Shown here piece by piece: positions 1-8,900 of a DNA stretch of 54,597 nt. Every line of letters starts with the position of its first letter. The stretch's first letter is position 1. Origin of the DNA: Verrucomicrobiota bacterium (lineage in GTDB: Bacteria > Verrucomicrobiota > Verrucomicrobiia > Limisphaerales > UBA1319). A program made the position numbers and the translations under genes. The DNA lies in the NCBI GenBank assembly GCA_022711435.1, contig JAKLFB010000040.1, positions 1-54,597 of the forward strand, in the 5' to 3' direction. The notes under the pieces were generated by a model. It saw only the letters and a list, made by a program, of their open reading frames with translations, was not told the origin of the DNA and did no database searches.

Positions 1-1
1 C

Positions 2-115
2 CAGTTCTGGAGTCAGCGCGGTGACGAAGCCCTGCTGTGTCTCGAAACCTTCTGGCGCAACGGCCGCTGGCACCTCCTGTTCCCTCACACCGCCTTCAAC
101 CCTGCAAGAAACTGA
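2..115 (+). CDS. 3' end of an unidentified gene, possibly transposase-like
   Basis: A frame open from the left edge reads 37 residues to a TGA at 113-115. It has coding-like composition (W, F, aromatic-rich; ...ALLCLETFWRNGRW...). The pattern W-S-x-x-G-x-x-A-L...L...N-G-x-W vaguely resembles the C-terminal tail of ISKra4/UPF0236-type transposases, but this is a weak resemblance from memory. The start lies outside the window. It is followed by 193 bases (116-308) in which I see only GC-rich inverted repeats and no gene. Confidence 0.4.
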   Translation, partial: QFWSQRGDEALLCLETFWRNGRWHLLFPHTAFNPARN

Positions 116-308
116 GATGCGCCCTGAGGTGTGGGTCGGCCCCGCCGAAGGCCGGCGGCATCTGCGTCCTGAATCCGAGCGCCGGCCTTTGCCCCGGCGG
201 ATGGGCGAGCCACGGCGTCGCATCCAGCCGCTCCCTTCCGCGCGCGGTTTTCGGTTGCGCCTGCGGGCCGTGACGGATACGTTCGGGGGCGGCTCGATCC
301 GATCCCTC

Positions 309-1886
309 ATGAAACCGCTCATCATCCTGGCTTTTGTTGCGGCATCGGTGGAAGCCGTGTCTGGCCTGCAGGGGCCGGTCGGGATGGTCAGCCGGGCAGG
401 CGACCAAAGCGTGGTGCTACACTGGGACCGGAATCTGGAATCGAGCCTGGCGGGCTATCGGGTTTATCGGGCGGCCTCGATAGCGGGCCCTTTCGTCCCG
501 CAGCATCGGGATCTCATCGCCACGCCCGGCTTTTGCGACCTCAACGCCCTCAACGGGCGCATGCACTATTACCGGGTGACGGCGGTGGGCGTGTCCGGAG
601 ACGAGAGCGATCCTTCGGCCATCCTGGGGGTGGCGGCGCGGCCATTTGCCGGGGACGATGATTTCCTGGATTACGTCCAGCAGACGAGCTTCGATTATTT
701 CTGGTATGGCGCCAATCCCGCCAACGGGCTCGTTCCCGACCGGAGCTCCGCGGCTTCTCCGTGCAGCATCGCGGCGGTGGGGTTCGGGCTGAGTGCGATC
801 TGCATCGGCATCGATCACGGATGGATCTCCCGGGCGCAAGGGGCCGCGCGGGCGCGGGCGACCCTGCGCATCTTTCGCGACGGCCGCCAGGGGCCGGAGG
901 CGTCGGGAACCATTGGCTACCGGGGATGGTTCTATCATTTCCTGGACATGCGCACCGCGCGGCGCTACACGAAATTCGACACCGAGCTCTCCTCGATCGA
1001 CACCGCGCTGCTGCTGGCGGGGATGCTCCACTGCAGGCAGTATTTCGATCGAGCGGATCCGGAGGAGACCGAGATCCGATCGGCCGCCGACGCGATCGTG
1101 GGGCGCGTGGACTGGGGCTGGATGGCTCGAGGGACTGATGCGCTTTCGATGGGATGGTGTCCGGGCTCGGGTTTTCTGGGGGCGAGCTGGGCGGGCTACA
1201 ACGAGGCGATGCTGCTGGTTCTGCTGGGCATGGGTGCGGCGGCCAATCCGCTGCCTGCATCGGCCTGGAGCCGGTGGACCGCCGGCTACACCTGGGCCCA
1301 TCACTACGGCCAATCCTTTGTGCCGTTCCCGCCGCTTTTCGGGCATCAATACTCCCACTGCTGGGTGGATTTCCGGCATGTGGCGGACGCGTTTATGATC
1401 GGCCGCCAGAGCACCTATTTCGAGAACTCCCGCCGCGCCACCCTTGCCCAACGCGCTTACGGCATCGCCAATCCGCTCGGGCGGCTCGGCTATTCGAGCA
1501 ACGTCTGGGGCTGGACCGCCTGCGATGGGCCGAGCGGATATGCGGCGCGAGGGGCGCCCCCGGGGAGGAACGATGACGGCACCGTCGCGCCGACGGCGGC
1601 CGGCGGATCTGTCGCCTTCGCGCCCGAATACGCCATTCCGGCGTTGCGCCACTTGTATCAGGAGTTCCGGCGCGACATCTGGACCTGCTACGGGTTCCGG
1701 GACGCATTCAACCTGGGCGATCGATGGTGGGGGCCGGACACGCTGGGCATCGACCAGGGGCCGTTTGTCATCATGATCGAGAACTACCGCAACCAGCGGG
1801 TCTGGCGGCGGTTCATGCGGAACGAGCAGATCCAGCGCGGGATGGAGCGCGCCGGTTTCGTCCCATTTACATTACCCTTGACATGA
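309..1886 (+). CDS. Secreted glucoamylase-like (PF10091) protein with N-terminal FN3-like domain
   Basis: This is a 525-residue protein. The ATG at 309 is chosen because it opens directly into a signal peptide (MKPLIILAFVAASVEAVSG); the frame is open further upstream but that part has no coding character. Residues about 20-110 look like a fibronectin-III fold (VVLHWD...GYRVYR...YYRVTAV). Residues about 115-510 match the glucoamylase-like domain known from the C-terminal part of cyclic beta-1,2-glucan synthases and from stand-alone secreted glycosidases: TSFDYFW near the start, KFDTELSSIDTALLLAG, GYNEAM, then WGWTACDGPSGY, DDGTVAPTAA, FAPE, YGFRDAFN, LGIDQGP and MIENYR. The conserved acidic residues sit in these blocks. 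It probably acts on an alpha/alpha-barrel glucan substrate outside the cytoplasm; the substrate cannot be told. Its end lies 28 bases before the next gene. Confidence 0.85.
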   Translation: MKPLIILAFVAASVEAVSGLQGPVGMVSRAGDQSVVLHWDRNLESSLAGYRVYRAASIAGPFVPQHRDLIATPGFCDLNALNGRMHYYRVTAVGVSGDESDPSAILGVAARPFAGDDDFLDYVQQTSFDYFWYGANPANGLVPDRSSAASPCSIAAVGFGLSAICIGIDHGWISRAQGAARARATLRIFRDGRQGPEASGTIGYRGWFYHFLDMRTARRYTKFDTELSSIDTALLLAGMLHCRQYFDRADPEETEIRSAADAIVGRVDWGWMARGTDALSMGWCPGSGFLGASWAGYNEAMLLVLLGMGAAANPLPASAWSRWTAGYTWAHHYGQSFVPFPPLFGHQYSHCWVDFRHVADAFMIGRQSTYFENSRRATLAQRAYGIANPLGRLGYSSNVWGWTACDGPSGYAARGAPPGRNDDGTVAPTAAGGSVAFAPEYAIPALRHLYQEFRRDIWTCYGFRDAFNLGDRWWGPDTLGIDQGPFVIMIENYRNQRVWRRFMRNEQIQRGMERAGFVPFTLPLT

Positions 1887-1896
1887 CCTATATTAT
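1878..1896 (+). promoter_or_regulatory. AT-rich promoter-like patch before the SPFH operon
   Basis: A perfect TTGACA (1878-1883) and a TATTAT (1891-1896) lie in the only AT-rich patch before the SPFH gene. They are too close to each other to form one promoter. Either TATTAT pairs with TTTACA at 1866-1871 (19-base spacer) or TTGACA pairs with a weak TAAACA at 1901. The patch overlaps the end of the preceding gene. This is sequence pattern only. Confidence 0.25.
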
Positions 1897-1914
1897 GCAC
1901 TAAACAGGCACTCT

Positions 1915-2940
1915 ATGTTCGGCATCCAATTCATCAAGGTCCAGCCCACCACCTACCTCCTGCAGTATCGCGGCGGCCGGATCGTCCGCGAGGGGCTCGG
2001 GCTTTCCTTCTTTTACTATGCGCCGACGACATCGCTGGTGGCGGTGCCGGTGGCCAGCGCCGATACGCCCTTCATATTCGAGGAGACCACGGCGGACTTT
2101 CAGACCGTCACCATCCAGGGGCAGGTGACCTACCGGGTGGGCGATCCCAAGCGATTGGCTGCGCTGCTCAATTACACCCTGGCGCCCGGCGGGCAGGCGT
2201 ATGCCTCGGAAGACCCGCAGAAGCTGCCCGAGCGCGTCCTCCACGTGGCCAACGTGCTGGCGCGGGCTGAGCTTCAGAAGCTCCCGCTGCGCGAAGCGAT
2301 CCGCGCCTCGGACGATCTCGTCAAGGCCGTCAAGGCCGGCATCGTCGCTGCGGAAGAAATCACATCCCTGGGCCTGGAGGTGCTTGGGCTCTCGATCCTG
2401 GCCATCAAGCCGACGCCGGAAACGGCGCGGGCGCTCGAGGCCGAAACGCGCGAGAAGCTCTTCCGGGAGGCCGACGAGGCCATCTACGCCCGGCGCAATT
2501 CGGCTGTGGAACAGGAGCGGGCCATCAAGGAGAACGAGCTCAACACCGAGATCGCCATCGAGACCAAGAAGCGCCAGATCCGCGAAACCCAGATGGATGC
2601 CGAGCGGGCCGTTCAGGAGAAGGAGGGCCTGCTCAAGAGGGAAGCCCTCGAATCGAACATCGGCCTGGAAGAGCGGCGCAAAGCCCTCGTCGCGCTGGCG
2701 GCGGAGAACGCCAAGGCCGAAGCCGATGCCCGGGCCTACGGGGTATCGGCCACCGTGCAGGCGCTCGGCGGCGCCGATGCGAAGATGCTGCAAGCCCTCG
2801 CCAGCAGCGGCATGAAGCCGGAGCAGCTCATCGCCTTCGCCTTCCAGGAACTGGCGGGCAAGGCGGACAAGATCGGCCAGCTCAACATATCGCCCGACCT
2901 GCTGCGCGAGCTGCTGGCGCCCCAGCCCGCCCGAAAATGA
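1915..2940 (+). CDS. SPFH/band-7 domain protein
   Basis: This is a 341-residue protein of the stomatin/prohibitin/flotillin (SPFH) superfamily. Residues about 1-180 hold the SPFH beta-rich domain (FIKVQPTTYLLQYRGG..., TVTIQGQVTYRVGDP, SLGLEVLGLSILAIKPTP). Residues about 185-270 are a charged coiled coil (KENELNTEIAIETKKRQIRE), and a short hydrophobic C-terminal helix region ends in LLRELLAP. There is no classical signal peptide or strong N-terminal membrane helix, so membrane attachment would be peripheral or through partners. SPFH proteins form oligomeric membrane scaffolds; the client here is unknown. The stop overlaps the start of the NAD-kinase-like gene by four bases (ATGA), so the two are probably translationally coupled. 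No clear Shine-Dalgarno precedes the ATG. Confidence 0.85.
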   Translation: MFGIQFIKVQPTTYLLQYRGGRIVREGLGLSFFYYAPTTSLVAVPVASADTPFIFEETTADFQTVTIQGQVTYRVGDPKRLAALLNYTLAPGGQAYASEDPQKLPERVLHVANVLARAELQKLPLREAIRASDDLVKAVKAGIVAAEEITSLGLEVLGLSILAIKPTPETARALEAETREKLFREADEAIYARRNSAVEQERAIKENELNTEIAIETKKRQIRETQMDAERAVQEKEGLLKREALESNIGLEERRKALVALAAENAKAEADARAYGVSATVQALGGADAKMLQALASSGMKPEQLIAFAFQELAGKADKIGQLNISPDLLRELLAPQPARK

Positions 2941-3938
2941 GCCGTTTGTCCGACGCAAAAATCGTCCTTGTGACGCGGCCGACGCGCCTGGCGGAGCTGG
3001 CCACCCGATTCAACACCGTCAGCCAGGCCCGCTTTTACGTCGAGCATCAGGGCGCGGATTTCTCGGATTACCTCCGCGAAGACGAGACGTATCGTTGCGC
3101 GCTGCGGGAGACGCAGGCCCTGCTGGCCCAGGTCGGCCGCGTTCAGGTTGTCGACCGCGGCTTCCTGCCGAACTTCGTCTTCGCGCCCGAGGACACGGTG
3201 GTCACCCTCGGCCAGGATGGCCTGGTTGCCAACACGCTCAAGTATCTCAGCGGCCAGCCGGTCGTTGGCGTCAATCCCGATCCCGATCGATGGGATGGAC
3301 GGCTCCTCCCCTTCCGCGTGAGCGATCTTCCGAAAGTGATGCCTGAGGCCGTGCAGCGGAAGCGGCCGGCGCGATTGGTGACCATGGCCAAGGCGGAGTT
3401 GAACAACGGGCAGACCATGCACGGCGTCAACGACCTGTTCATCGGCCCGAAGACGCATGGCTCGGCCCGCTATCTCATCCGGAGCGGCGAGGCCAGCGAG
3501 ATCCAATCATCGAGCGGCGTGATCGTATCGACCGGCATGGGCTCGACGGGCTGGCTGAAGAGCCTGCTCACGGGGGCGGCCGCCATCACGCAGTCGGCAG
3601 GCTCAGCCCGGACCCGGCTGTCAGCCGCCGGGCGGCTCGGCGGCGGCGCTCCCGCCTCCCCGCGAGGCCGAAAGGCCTGCGGGAGCGTGCAGACCGAGTT
3701 TGCCTGGGATGCGAGCTACCTCTGCTACACCGTGCGCGAACCATTCCCGACCAAGACCACGGGCGCTTCGCTCGTGTTTGGCCGCATCACGCCTGACGCG
3801 CCGTTGATCCTCGAATCGCGCATGGCGGAGAACGGCGTGATCTTCAGCGATGGCATCGAAAGAGACTACCTGGAATTCAACTCCGGCACGCAGGCCGTTA
3901 TCGGCATCGCCGAGCGGAAAGGCGTGCTGGTCGCGTGA
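2937..3938 (+). CDS. NAD-kinase-like (ATP-NAD/sugar kinase family) protein
   Basis: This is a 333-residue protein with the architecture of the NAD kinase/diacylglycerol kinase superfamily: LGQDGLVANTLKYL near residue 95 stands in for the GGDG nucleotide loop, then GVNPDPDRWDG, NDLFIG...HGSARYLI around residue 165, and the hallmark SSGVIVSTGMGSTGW around residue 190. The first glycine of GGDG is glutamine, so the true substrate may not be NAD. Between residues about 218 and 250 there is a GC-rich run (SAAGRLGGGAPASPRGRKACGS) that coincides with a strong hairpin and looks like an in-frame insertion within the C-terminal beta domain. The protein resumes with TEFAWDASYLCYTVREPF. The gene is coupled to the SPFH gene by ATGA overlap, which suggests a shared role, not defined here. 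Confidence 0.75.
   Translation: MSRLSDAKIVLVTRPTRLAELATRFNTVSQARFYVEHQGADFSDYLREDETYRCALRETQALLAQVGRVQVVDRGFLPNFVFAPEDTVVTLGQDGLVANTLKYLSGQPVVGVNPDPDRWDGRLLPFRVSDLPKVMPEAVQRKRPARLVTMAKAELNNGQTMHGVNDLFIGPKTHGSARYLIRSGEASEIQSSSGVIVSTGMGSTGWLKSLLTGAAAITQSAGSARTRLSAAGRLGGGAPASPRGRKACGSVQTEFAWDASYLCYTVREPFPTKTTGASLVFGRITPDAPLILESRMAENGVIFSDGIERDYLEFNSGTQAVIGIAERKGVLVA
3648..3686. repeat. Hairpin repeat inserted in the NAD-kinase-like gene
   Basis: GCTCCCGC (3648-3655) pairs with GCGGGAGC (3679-3686), and inside it AGGCC (3665-3669) pairs with GGCCT (3674-3678) around a GAAA tetraloop. The left arm has a nine-base bulge. It falls exactly where the protein has a low-complexity segment. This suggests a REP-like palindrome that inserted without breaking the frame. 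Confidence 0.5.
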
Positions 3939-3981
3939 CAACCGCCCTCATCCGGTAAAACAACGGTGCCAACGGACTGCG

Positions 3982-5676
3982 ATGCAAGACAACCATTCAG
4001 CCGGTCGAGTATCGCGGGGGGATACACTCCCTCCCTTGCGCCTCGCAGCTGGCCCGGCGGCGCTCCCGCAAAAATCGGAAGTAATTTTTGCACAGACCCT
4101 TAGCCGCCGCCGGTTCTTGCAGGTGAGCGCGGGCGCGGCGCTGCTGGGGGTTGCGGGTGGCCGGCCGGGCCGCCTGCGGGCCCAGGAGGATCGCGAGGCG
4201 CCGGCGGCGGCGGGCTCGCCCGAAGACGCCCTGGCCGGCCCGGCTCGAGGACATTGGCGGCGGTTGTTCCTGGACGGGGCCGCATGCGAGGAATCCAGGG
4301 GGCTGGCCCGGATTTTCCATGCCGCCGAGAAACATCCTGCCAACCCCATCATCGAGGCGGACCGTCCCTGGGAAGGGATCTCGGCCATCACCGGCCCGTA
4401 TGTGTACGGAACCGCGATGCGCGAAGGCGGCCGATTCCGGCTGTGGTACCAGATCCTCAACCGGGGCAACCACGTCGGCTACGCCGAATCCGGCGACGGC
4501 GTGCACTGGACGAAACCGAACCTGGGGATCATCTCCTTTGCGGGCTCGCGCGATAACAACCTGGTTGTCTCCGCCGCGCAGCCCGAGGCGGCCGGAGGCC
4601 ACTGCCACAATCCAAGCGTCATCAGCTGCCCCTGGGAGAGCGATCCGGCGCGGCGATACGCGCTGTATGGATTCGACGCCGAAGCCGGCCATGCGCGGGT
4701 GGCGTTCTCGGCCGACGGATTGCGATGGCGCTACGCCCCCGGGACGGCCAGCCATCCGCTGTTCCGATCGTCCGACGTGGTGAATTTCTTCCGGGACGTC
4801 TACCGCGGCCGTTACGCGGCCACGTGGAAGACCCGGAACCGGCGCGGGCGCGCCGTGGGCGTGACATGGTCGGAGGATGGTCTGGCGTGGACCAAGCCGG
4901 TGGATGGCCCGGTGTTCGTGGCGGACGACCTGGATCCGGATGCAACCCAGATCTACGGCATGCCGGTCTTTCCGTACCAGGGCCTCTACATCGGGATCCC
5001 CTGGGTGTATCACGCGCGCTATTTCCGGTTCGGAGAATACTCGGTTCCGAAGCTGCACGAAGCGCAGGAGGACTCGCCGCGGACGATGGATGCGCAGCTG
5101 GCGTGGAGCTGGGATCTGATCAACTGGACGCGTCCGGCGGAGCGGAGGCCGTTCATCGTGCGCGGCGCGCCGGGCGCGTGGGATCGCGGGATGATCGTGA
5201 CCGCCCGAGCGCCGCTGGTCGCGGAGGACCGCCTCTTTTTTTACTATGGCGGCTGCGATGGATTCCACGATGACCCCCGGGTTCGGGCGGCGATCGGGCT
5301 GGCCATGCTCCGCCTGGACGGCTTCTGCTCGATGCAGGCTGGCGAGAGCGAGGGATGGCTCGTTACGCGGCGCGAGCCGTTTGCCATCCCGGCGGTCACC
5401 CTCAACGCGCGGACGCGTCCCGGAGGATGGGTTGCCGCGGAGATCCTGGATCGCCGGAACCGGCCTGTGCCCGGGTTCTCGCGGGCCGACTGCCTTGCGT
5501 TCAGCGGCGACTCTGTCCGCCACGAGCTGAAGTGGAAGAGCTCCGCGTTCGGGGAAAGGCAGAGGGCAGGCGATTACAAGCTCCGGTTCTTTCTGAAGGA
5601 AGCGGATTTGTTCTCGTATATGCCGTGCGGTCTGGATCCGGCGGGGCCGGACCTGGCCCGGTTCGAATCCGCGTGA
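3982..5676 (+). CDS. Tat-exported GH32/GH43-like five-bladed beta-propeller protein
   Basis: This is a 564-residue protein if translation begins at the ATG at 3982. A twin-arginine signal (LSRRRFLQVSAGAALLGVAGG) begins at about residue 40, so the protein would carry an unusual 39-residue N-terminal extension, most of it encoded by the half-copy repeat at 4002-4102. After the signal, RLFLDG, NPIIEADRPWEG, FRLWYQ, GYAESGDGVHWTKPNLG, VAFSADGLRWRY, VTWSEDGLAWTKP and AWSWDLINWTRP repeat the SxDGxxWxxP motif of propeller blades seen in GH32/GH43/sialidase-like proteins. It is probably an exported glycosidase-like protein; catalytic residues cannot be assigned. The native start seems to have been displaced: the Arg-rich motif normally lies within a few residues of Met. 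No Shine-Dalgarno is seen at 3982, so expression is uncertain. Confidence 0.7.
   Translation: MQDNHSAGRVSRGDTLPPLRLAAGPAALPQKSEVIFAQTLSRRRFLQVSAGAALLGVAGGRPGRLRAQEDREAPAAAGSPEDALAGPARGHWRRLFLDGAACEESRGLARIFHAAEKHPANPIIEADRPWEGISAITGPYVYGTAMREGGRFRLWYQILNRGNHVGYAESGDGVHWTKPNLGIISFAGSRDNNLVVSAAQPEAAGGHCHNPSVISCPWESDPARRYALYGFDAEAGHARVAFSADGLRWRYAPGTASHPLFRSSDVVNFFRDVYRGRYAATWKTRNRRGRAVGVTWSEDGLAWTKPVDGPVFVADDLDPDATQIYGMPVFPYQGLYIGIPWVYHARYFRFGEYSVPKLHEAQEDSPRTMDAQLAWSWDLINWTRPAERRPFIVRGAPGAWDRGMIVTARAPLVAEDRLFFYYGGCDGFHDDPRVRAAIGLAMLRLDGFCSMQAGESEGWLVTRREPFAIPAVTLNARTRPGGWVAAEILDRRNRPVPGFSRADCLAFSGDSVRHELKWKSSAFGERQRAGDYKLRFFLKEADLFSYMPCGLDPAGPDLARFESA
4002..4102 (-). repeat. Half-length copy A of the CAGACCCTAA element
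   Basis: This is the reverse complement of the left ~100 bp of the 279-bp element found at 17156 and 31100. It starts at CGGTCGAGTATCGC and ends at the terminal AATTTTTGCACAGACCCTTA. Homology to the full element stops right after the CGGTCGAG point, the same internal border as copy B. It is open in the frame of the surrounding gene and joins the Tat signal peptide with no stop. Confidence 0.85.
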
Positions 5677-5999
5677 TCAAGGCGCGAGGTCTCCGATCCA
5701 GCGTGCTTCTCCCAGGACTGGCCAAATAATGGCTGTTCGATGTTTGTGCATCGGGTCAGGACGCGCCGTGATTTTGCATTCGAATCACGAACGTGGGACA
5801 AGAAAAGGTGGATGCCGCTCGTCCTGGGCTCGCAGCCTTTCCTTGACAAACAGACCGATTTACATGACATTGCGCACGTTACCCGACGGCAAAACAATCC
5901 GTGAAATCCGTGTTCCAACGGGTCGGAGGGACGGGCTCGGCAGGGTGGGGGGGCAGAGCTGTCGGACTTGGGCCTGGCGGAGGCGGCAAGGAGGACTGA
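5677..5999. other. 323-bp intergenic region
   Basis: No convincing gene is seen between the propeller gene and the VWA protein. The region holds one promoter-like site (5843-5871) and the Shine-Dalgarno AGGAGG (5989-5994), five bases before the ATG at 6000. The stretch around 5740-5830 is less GC-rich than its neighbours. I see no RNA gene in it. Confidence 0.5.
5843..5871 (+). promoter_or_regulatory. Candidate sigma-70 promoter of the VWA gene
   Basis: A perfect TTGACA (5843-5848) is followed after 17 bases by GACATT (5866-5871), a weak -10. It lies about 130 bases upstream of the ATG at 6000, so a leader would be expected. The -35 and its spacing are good; the -10 is poor. Confidence 0.3.
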
Positions 6000-8900
6000 A
6001 TGAAGCGTGAAGTCGCAGGCGTTGCATTGGTGGGGGTGCTGGCATGGGGGTGGGCGCAATGGGGGCCGGCCGGCGATTGCTCGAAGCCGGGGCTTGACCA
6101 GGAGATGGACTTCAGCGACAGCGGTGTCAACTACACCATCTTCTATCGGACGGACGCGGGCTCGACTCATCGCATATCGCATGCGGACGCGACCAATCTG
6201 CAGGCGAACGCGATCAGCTCGTATGACGCGCTGGTGGGGACGATGAACTTTCGGACCCCGTATCTGAACACCCTGCCGCAGTACGACATCATCGTGAAGG
6301 ACGACTGGTATTACGCGGAGCCGGGCTGTTTGGTCATGCACGCGCCGGGGGTGCGCAGCGATCCCGAGTCGGACACACGCTGCATCTTTTTCCACGAGCG
6401 GTTTCACACCGTGCAGCGGCATTACAAGTGCGGCGTGGGGGATTGCGATTCGGGATACATTGGAAGCACGTTTGGCAAGTGGGTGTCCGAGGGGACGGCC
6501 GATGCCATCATGGACAAGGGCTACCTCGACCTGGACAACCTCACCGGCTATCCCTATTACGAGAATTCCGCCCGCAACTACCTGAACGATCCCGACACCA
6601 CGCTGTTCGACCGCGAGTACAATGCGTGTCTCTGGTGGAATTATCTGATGGAACAGATGGGTGTTGTCCGGGTGGAGCCGCAGGTGGGGACCGATTTCCT
6701 GCAGGCGTTCTGGGATCGGGTGGCGTCGAACGGCGCCTCCGGCTCGGCCGCATGCCGAACAGCCATGGAGCAGACCATCTCGAGCTTTTCATCGCGCAGC
6801 TTCGAGAATGTATTCCTGGATTTCTCGATCTGCAATTACACGCGCGCCTACGACGCCTCGGCGGTGCCCAACGCATCCTATTACTCCTACGTGGACGAGC
6901 AGGGGCAGGCCATCCTGACGAGCGTTCCGGTGACCGCGATCGGCGCGCTGCCGGCCAGCCAGGACAACGTCGGCGTCCCCAGCTTCGCTGCGCGCTATTT
7001 CGAGCACGTGCTCGATGGCGGCGGCGACTGCGAGGTCGTGGGATTCAAGGCCGACGACGCGGACGACGTGATGGGGTTTGCGGCTGTGGCGGTGGACAAC
7101 TCGGGGCGGGTGATCGGCATCCGAAAGGGGATCGGCCAGGAGTTCGCCGCCACCTTTTTCAACCCGCCTTCGCGCCCGATCCGGCGCCTGGTCGGGATCG
7201 CGGTCGGCCTCGAGGAGACCACCCCGTTCGACTACGCCTTCGACCGCGGCTCGGTCAAGCTCGAGATTGTGCGGCCGACCTTTTCGCATCCAGCCTATCC
7301 GGGGCCGCACGATGAGCCGGGCAACGTCGTGGTGCGGACCCGGGTGCTGGGGCCGTCGGCGCTCGAGCCCGAGGGGCCGGGCACCCTGTCGGTGCTGGGA
7401 TTGCAGGCTTCCGATTTCACGGTCTTGATCGGCGGATCGAATGCGCCGGTGAGCTATGCGGATTACGTCGGAGGAGAATACCAGCTGCTCGTCGAAGCCC
7501 CGGAACAGCCTGCGGACGGCCTCTACGATCTGGCGGTCCAGCTGTGCACGGCCGATCAGTCGGGCGTCACGGCGACGTCCCGCCAATCGGTTTATTACGG
7601 CGACATCCGGTTCCATCATGTCGTGGCGCTGGACATCTCGGGCAGCATGGAATATCCCACCAGCGCCAAGCTCGATGCGGCCAAGGAAGCCGCCAAGTTC
7701 TACATCGATGCTGTCACCGACAACGACCGGCTTACGGTGGTGACGTTCAGCGGAGACACCACCGAGTGCAACGAGGACGCGGCAAATCTCAAGGGATCAT
7801 CCGGCCTGGTGCTGGCCAACGGCCTTTCGCGAGGGCTCCTCAAGATGGCGGTCGATGCCCAGAGCAGCAAGAACATGACCTCGATCGGCGATGGCCTTTG
7901 GACCGCCCAGGACGCCCTCGATGCCGAGGCGGCCGCGGTGTCCTACGAGCATTTCGATGCCATCCTGCTGCTTTCCGACGGCAAGGAGAACGAGGCGCGC
8001 TACTGGGACTCGACCACGTGCATCGCCTCGGGCACCGTGGCCAGCCGGCTAACCGCGTCGGATACGATGATCAATTCGCTGGCGTTCGGGGCGGATGCGG
8101 ACCACAGCCTGATGCAGACCATCGGCCTGGTGACCGAGGGCGATTACAGCTACATCCCGGTCGATGAAAGCACGGGCTCGCTCATGCTGAAGGATGCCGC
8201 GGCGGCCTCGATCGGGATCGGCACGATGCAGAACGACCTCACGCTCCGTTTTCTCGAGGGGATCGAGCGTGCCAAAGGGCTGCAGCGGCTGGTCATGGCC
8301 ACGGCGGATGTCGCGGCGGGCGGGCGGCGCGATCTCCTGCTCGATCTGCGCGAGGAGGTCGTCCAGGGTGCGATCTTGTTCGTGGGGTGGTCGGCGCCCG
8401 GCACCGTGCAGGTCCGGATCCAGGATCCCAGCGGCGTCGATCCCGAGACCTATGCGCTGGCGGTCTACTCGGGCGATTCGCATCATATCCTCCACCTCAA
8501 GGGGCTCAAATCGGGCGTATACGAGGTCCGTCTCAACAACCTGTCGGGGCAGGCGCTCGAGTGTTTCGCGGGCATCTCTGGCATACCGGGCAACGGGTTG
8601 AGGGTCGAGTTCACGCTGGCGCCGTTCCGGACCGGCGGGGTGGCCGGGCGCTCGGAAAGCGCGCAGGAGCTGTTCGAGCAGGGTGTGCCGGTGCGGATGC
8701 TCGCCCGCATCTACGATCGCAAAGGAGCTGTCCGCGACGCCAAGGTCGAGGTGCAGGTCACCCTGCCCGACGGGGAAACCGCATGCCGCTCCCTTCACCT
8801 GTTCGACGACGGGAGGCATGTGGACCAGCGCGCCGACGACGGGCTTTACGGCCTGCTCTACACCCGGACGCCGCTGGCCGGCCGGCCGGGAGGCAACACG

